Source: Klebsiella indica
Lineage (GTDB): Bacteria; Pseudomonadota; Gammaproteobacteria; Enterobacterales; Enterobacteriaceae
Reading direction: 5' to 3'
DNA length: 64,000 nt
Assembly: GCF_005860775.1 (NCBI RefSeq)
Contig: NZ_VCHQ01000027.1
Coordinates: 62,001-126,000, forward strand
The notes beneath the pieces are model-generated. The model searched no databases, was not told the DNA's origin, and was given only the letters and a program-made list of their open reading frames with translations. Below, piece by piece: positions 62,953 to 64,000 of this stretch; within the stretch, counting starts at the first letter, position 1; every line of letters starts with the position of its first letter. A program made the position numbers and the translations under genes.

Positions 62953-64000
62953 TTACTCGATGAAAATATGCGGATAAAAGCGCGACAGATCCTGGGTGAT
63001 TAGCGCCCGGTCTTCGCGAATGCCAATGCCGGCGGGCAGATCGTTAATCAGCCAGCTACCGATGAGCGTGTAGCTATCGCCAAACTTCGGCAGGGGGTAG
63101 AATTCCTGGACGATTGTCCCTTCTTCTCCGTACGGCCCTTCTACCGCTTCCAGTACGTTGCCGTTCTCTATGATTGACACGTTTGCGCCTTCGCGGGAGA
63201 AGATTGGCTTGATAACGTACTTTTCCATCTCGGGGTGTGCATCTTCGCTGAAATATGCCGCCAGCAGATTCGGGTGGTTCGGGAACATCTCCCATAGCAG
63301 AGGCAGTAGCGCTTTGTTGGATATGATGCTCTTCCACGCTGGTTCCAGCCAGCGAACACCGGCATCTTCCAGCTTGGTAGAGAACATCTCACGCAGCATA
63401 TACTCCCACGGATAGAGTTTGAACAGATTACCGATGACCTGGTCCTGCAGATCGGTAAACTGCCCTTTTTCGCCCAGGCCGATGTCTTCTATGTACAGGA
63501 ATTCTGTTGCGATACCCGCTTCTGCGGCACAGTCCTGCAGATATTGTACGGTTCCGCGATCTTCAAGGGTATCGCGGCAGCAGGCCATATGCAGTAGCTG
63601 GAAACCGAACTGTTCACGCAGCTCGCCAAAGCGCGCGATCAGCTTCTCCTGCAGACTATTGAACTGGTCGCTGCCCTGTGGCAGCAGGCCCGCATTGAGC
63701 TGATCTTCCATCCAGATCCACTGGAAGAAAGCCGCTTCATACAGGGATGTCGGCGTATCGGCGTTATTCTCCAGCAGCTTCGGTTCACCTACGCCGTCCC
63801 ATGCCAGATCGAGACGCGAGTACAGCGAGGGCTGTCTGGTTTTCCATGACTGACGCACGAATCCCCAGGTATGTTTGGGGATGCGAAATTTCGCCATTAA
63901 CTCATCGCTGGCGATAACTTTCTCCACCGCCTGCAGGCACATCTGATGTAGCTCTGCGGTGACATCTTCCAGCTTATCAACCTGCGCCAGCGTCAGTTTG
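62953..64000 (-). CDS. ygiC: YgiC, glutathionylspermidine synthase-like ATP-grasp protein (partial)
   Basis: The reading frame continues past the right edge, so about 37 N-terminal residues are missing; about 348 are present. The GSP_synth ATP-grasp fold shows [20 protein letters not shown] (substrate loop), [28 protein letters not shown], and [14 protein letters not shown] (ATP/metal residues). It resembles the synthetase half of Gss, but E. coli YgiC does not make glutathionylspermidine and its peptide product is unknown. A start codon at 63942 inside the window is internal, because homology (KLTLAQV...) continues to the edge. Confidence 0.94.
   Translation of the reverse strand, partial: KLTLAQVDKLEDVTAELHQMCLQAVEKVIASDELMAKFRIPKHTWGFVRQSWKTRQPSLYSRLDLAWDGVGEPKLLENNADTPTSLYEAAFFQWIWMEDQLNAGLLPQGSDQFNSLQEKLIARFGELREQFGFQLLHMACCRDTLEDRGTVQYLQDCAAEAGIATEFLYIEDIGLGEKGQFTDLQDQVIGNLFKLYPWEYMLREMFSTKLEDAGVRWLEPAWKSIISNKALLPLLWEMFPNHPNLLAAYFSEDAHPEMEKYVIKPIFSREGANVSIIENGNVLEAVEGPYGEEGTIVQEFYPLPKFGDSYTLIGSWLINDLPAGIGIREDRALITQDLSRFYPHIFIE

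Overview
The window is chromosomal DNA from a member of the Enterobacteriaceae. Gene order follows the E. coli yqjE-to-ygiC segment (about 67-69 min), reversed relative to the K-12 map, with lineage-specific gains and losses. An accessory urease operon, a dhaKLM/dhaD/dhaR locus and proteins very close to E. coli, Citrobacter and Klebsiella homologues suggest Citrobacter or a near relative. The genus is an inference from remembered family sequences; no search was run.

Layout. 1-2.1 kb: yqjE(partial)-yqjD-yqjC, then mzrA-yqjA. 2.5-8.1 kb: hexuronate module exuR, exuT and divergent uxaC-uxaA. 8.3-18 kb: ygjV, sstT, alx with its Mn/pH riboswitch, ygjR, ygjP, rlmG, fadH and patA, with REP elements either side of fadH. 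18.3-19.8 kb: divergent yqjI/yqjH with clear YqjI palindromes and a Fur-like site. 20-26.8 kb: dhaKLM facing away from dhaD-dhaR across a 592-bp control region holding four copies of a GTTYC-N5-GRRAC motif. 27-35.4 kb: a yoaC-like gene, then an accessory cassette of a GntR regulator, an alpha/beta hydrolase, a C45-type Ntn hydrolase and a four-gene peptide-type ABC importer. It ends beside tRNA-Ile2 (ileX).

35.8-42.2 kb: core information genes mug, rpoD-dnaG-rpsU (macromolecular synthesis operon) and tsaD. 42.2-48.9 kb: an NCS1 permease with a C-terminal zinc-ribbon-like tail and a complete ureDABCEFG operon. 49-59.2 kb: plsY, folB, uppP, cca, ygiM, ygiF, glnE, hldE. 59.6-64 kb: glgS, ubiK, an FMN riboswitch with ribB, a 0.9-kb gene-free structured stretch where E. 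coli has zupT, ygiD, and ygiC running off the right end.

Functionally the accessory parts are nutrient scavenging: galacturonate/glucuronate use, dihydroxyacetone/glycerol use under anaerobiosis, urea hydrolysis, and probable uptake plus amide/ester hydrolysis of an acylated or peptide-like compound. The last of these, at 27.6-35.4 kb, is the best candidate for an uncharacterised system.
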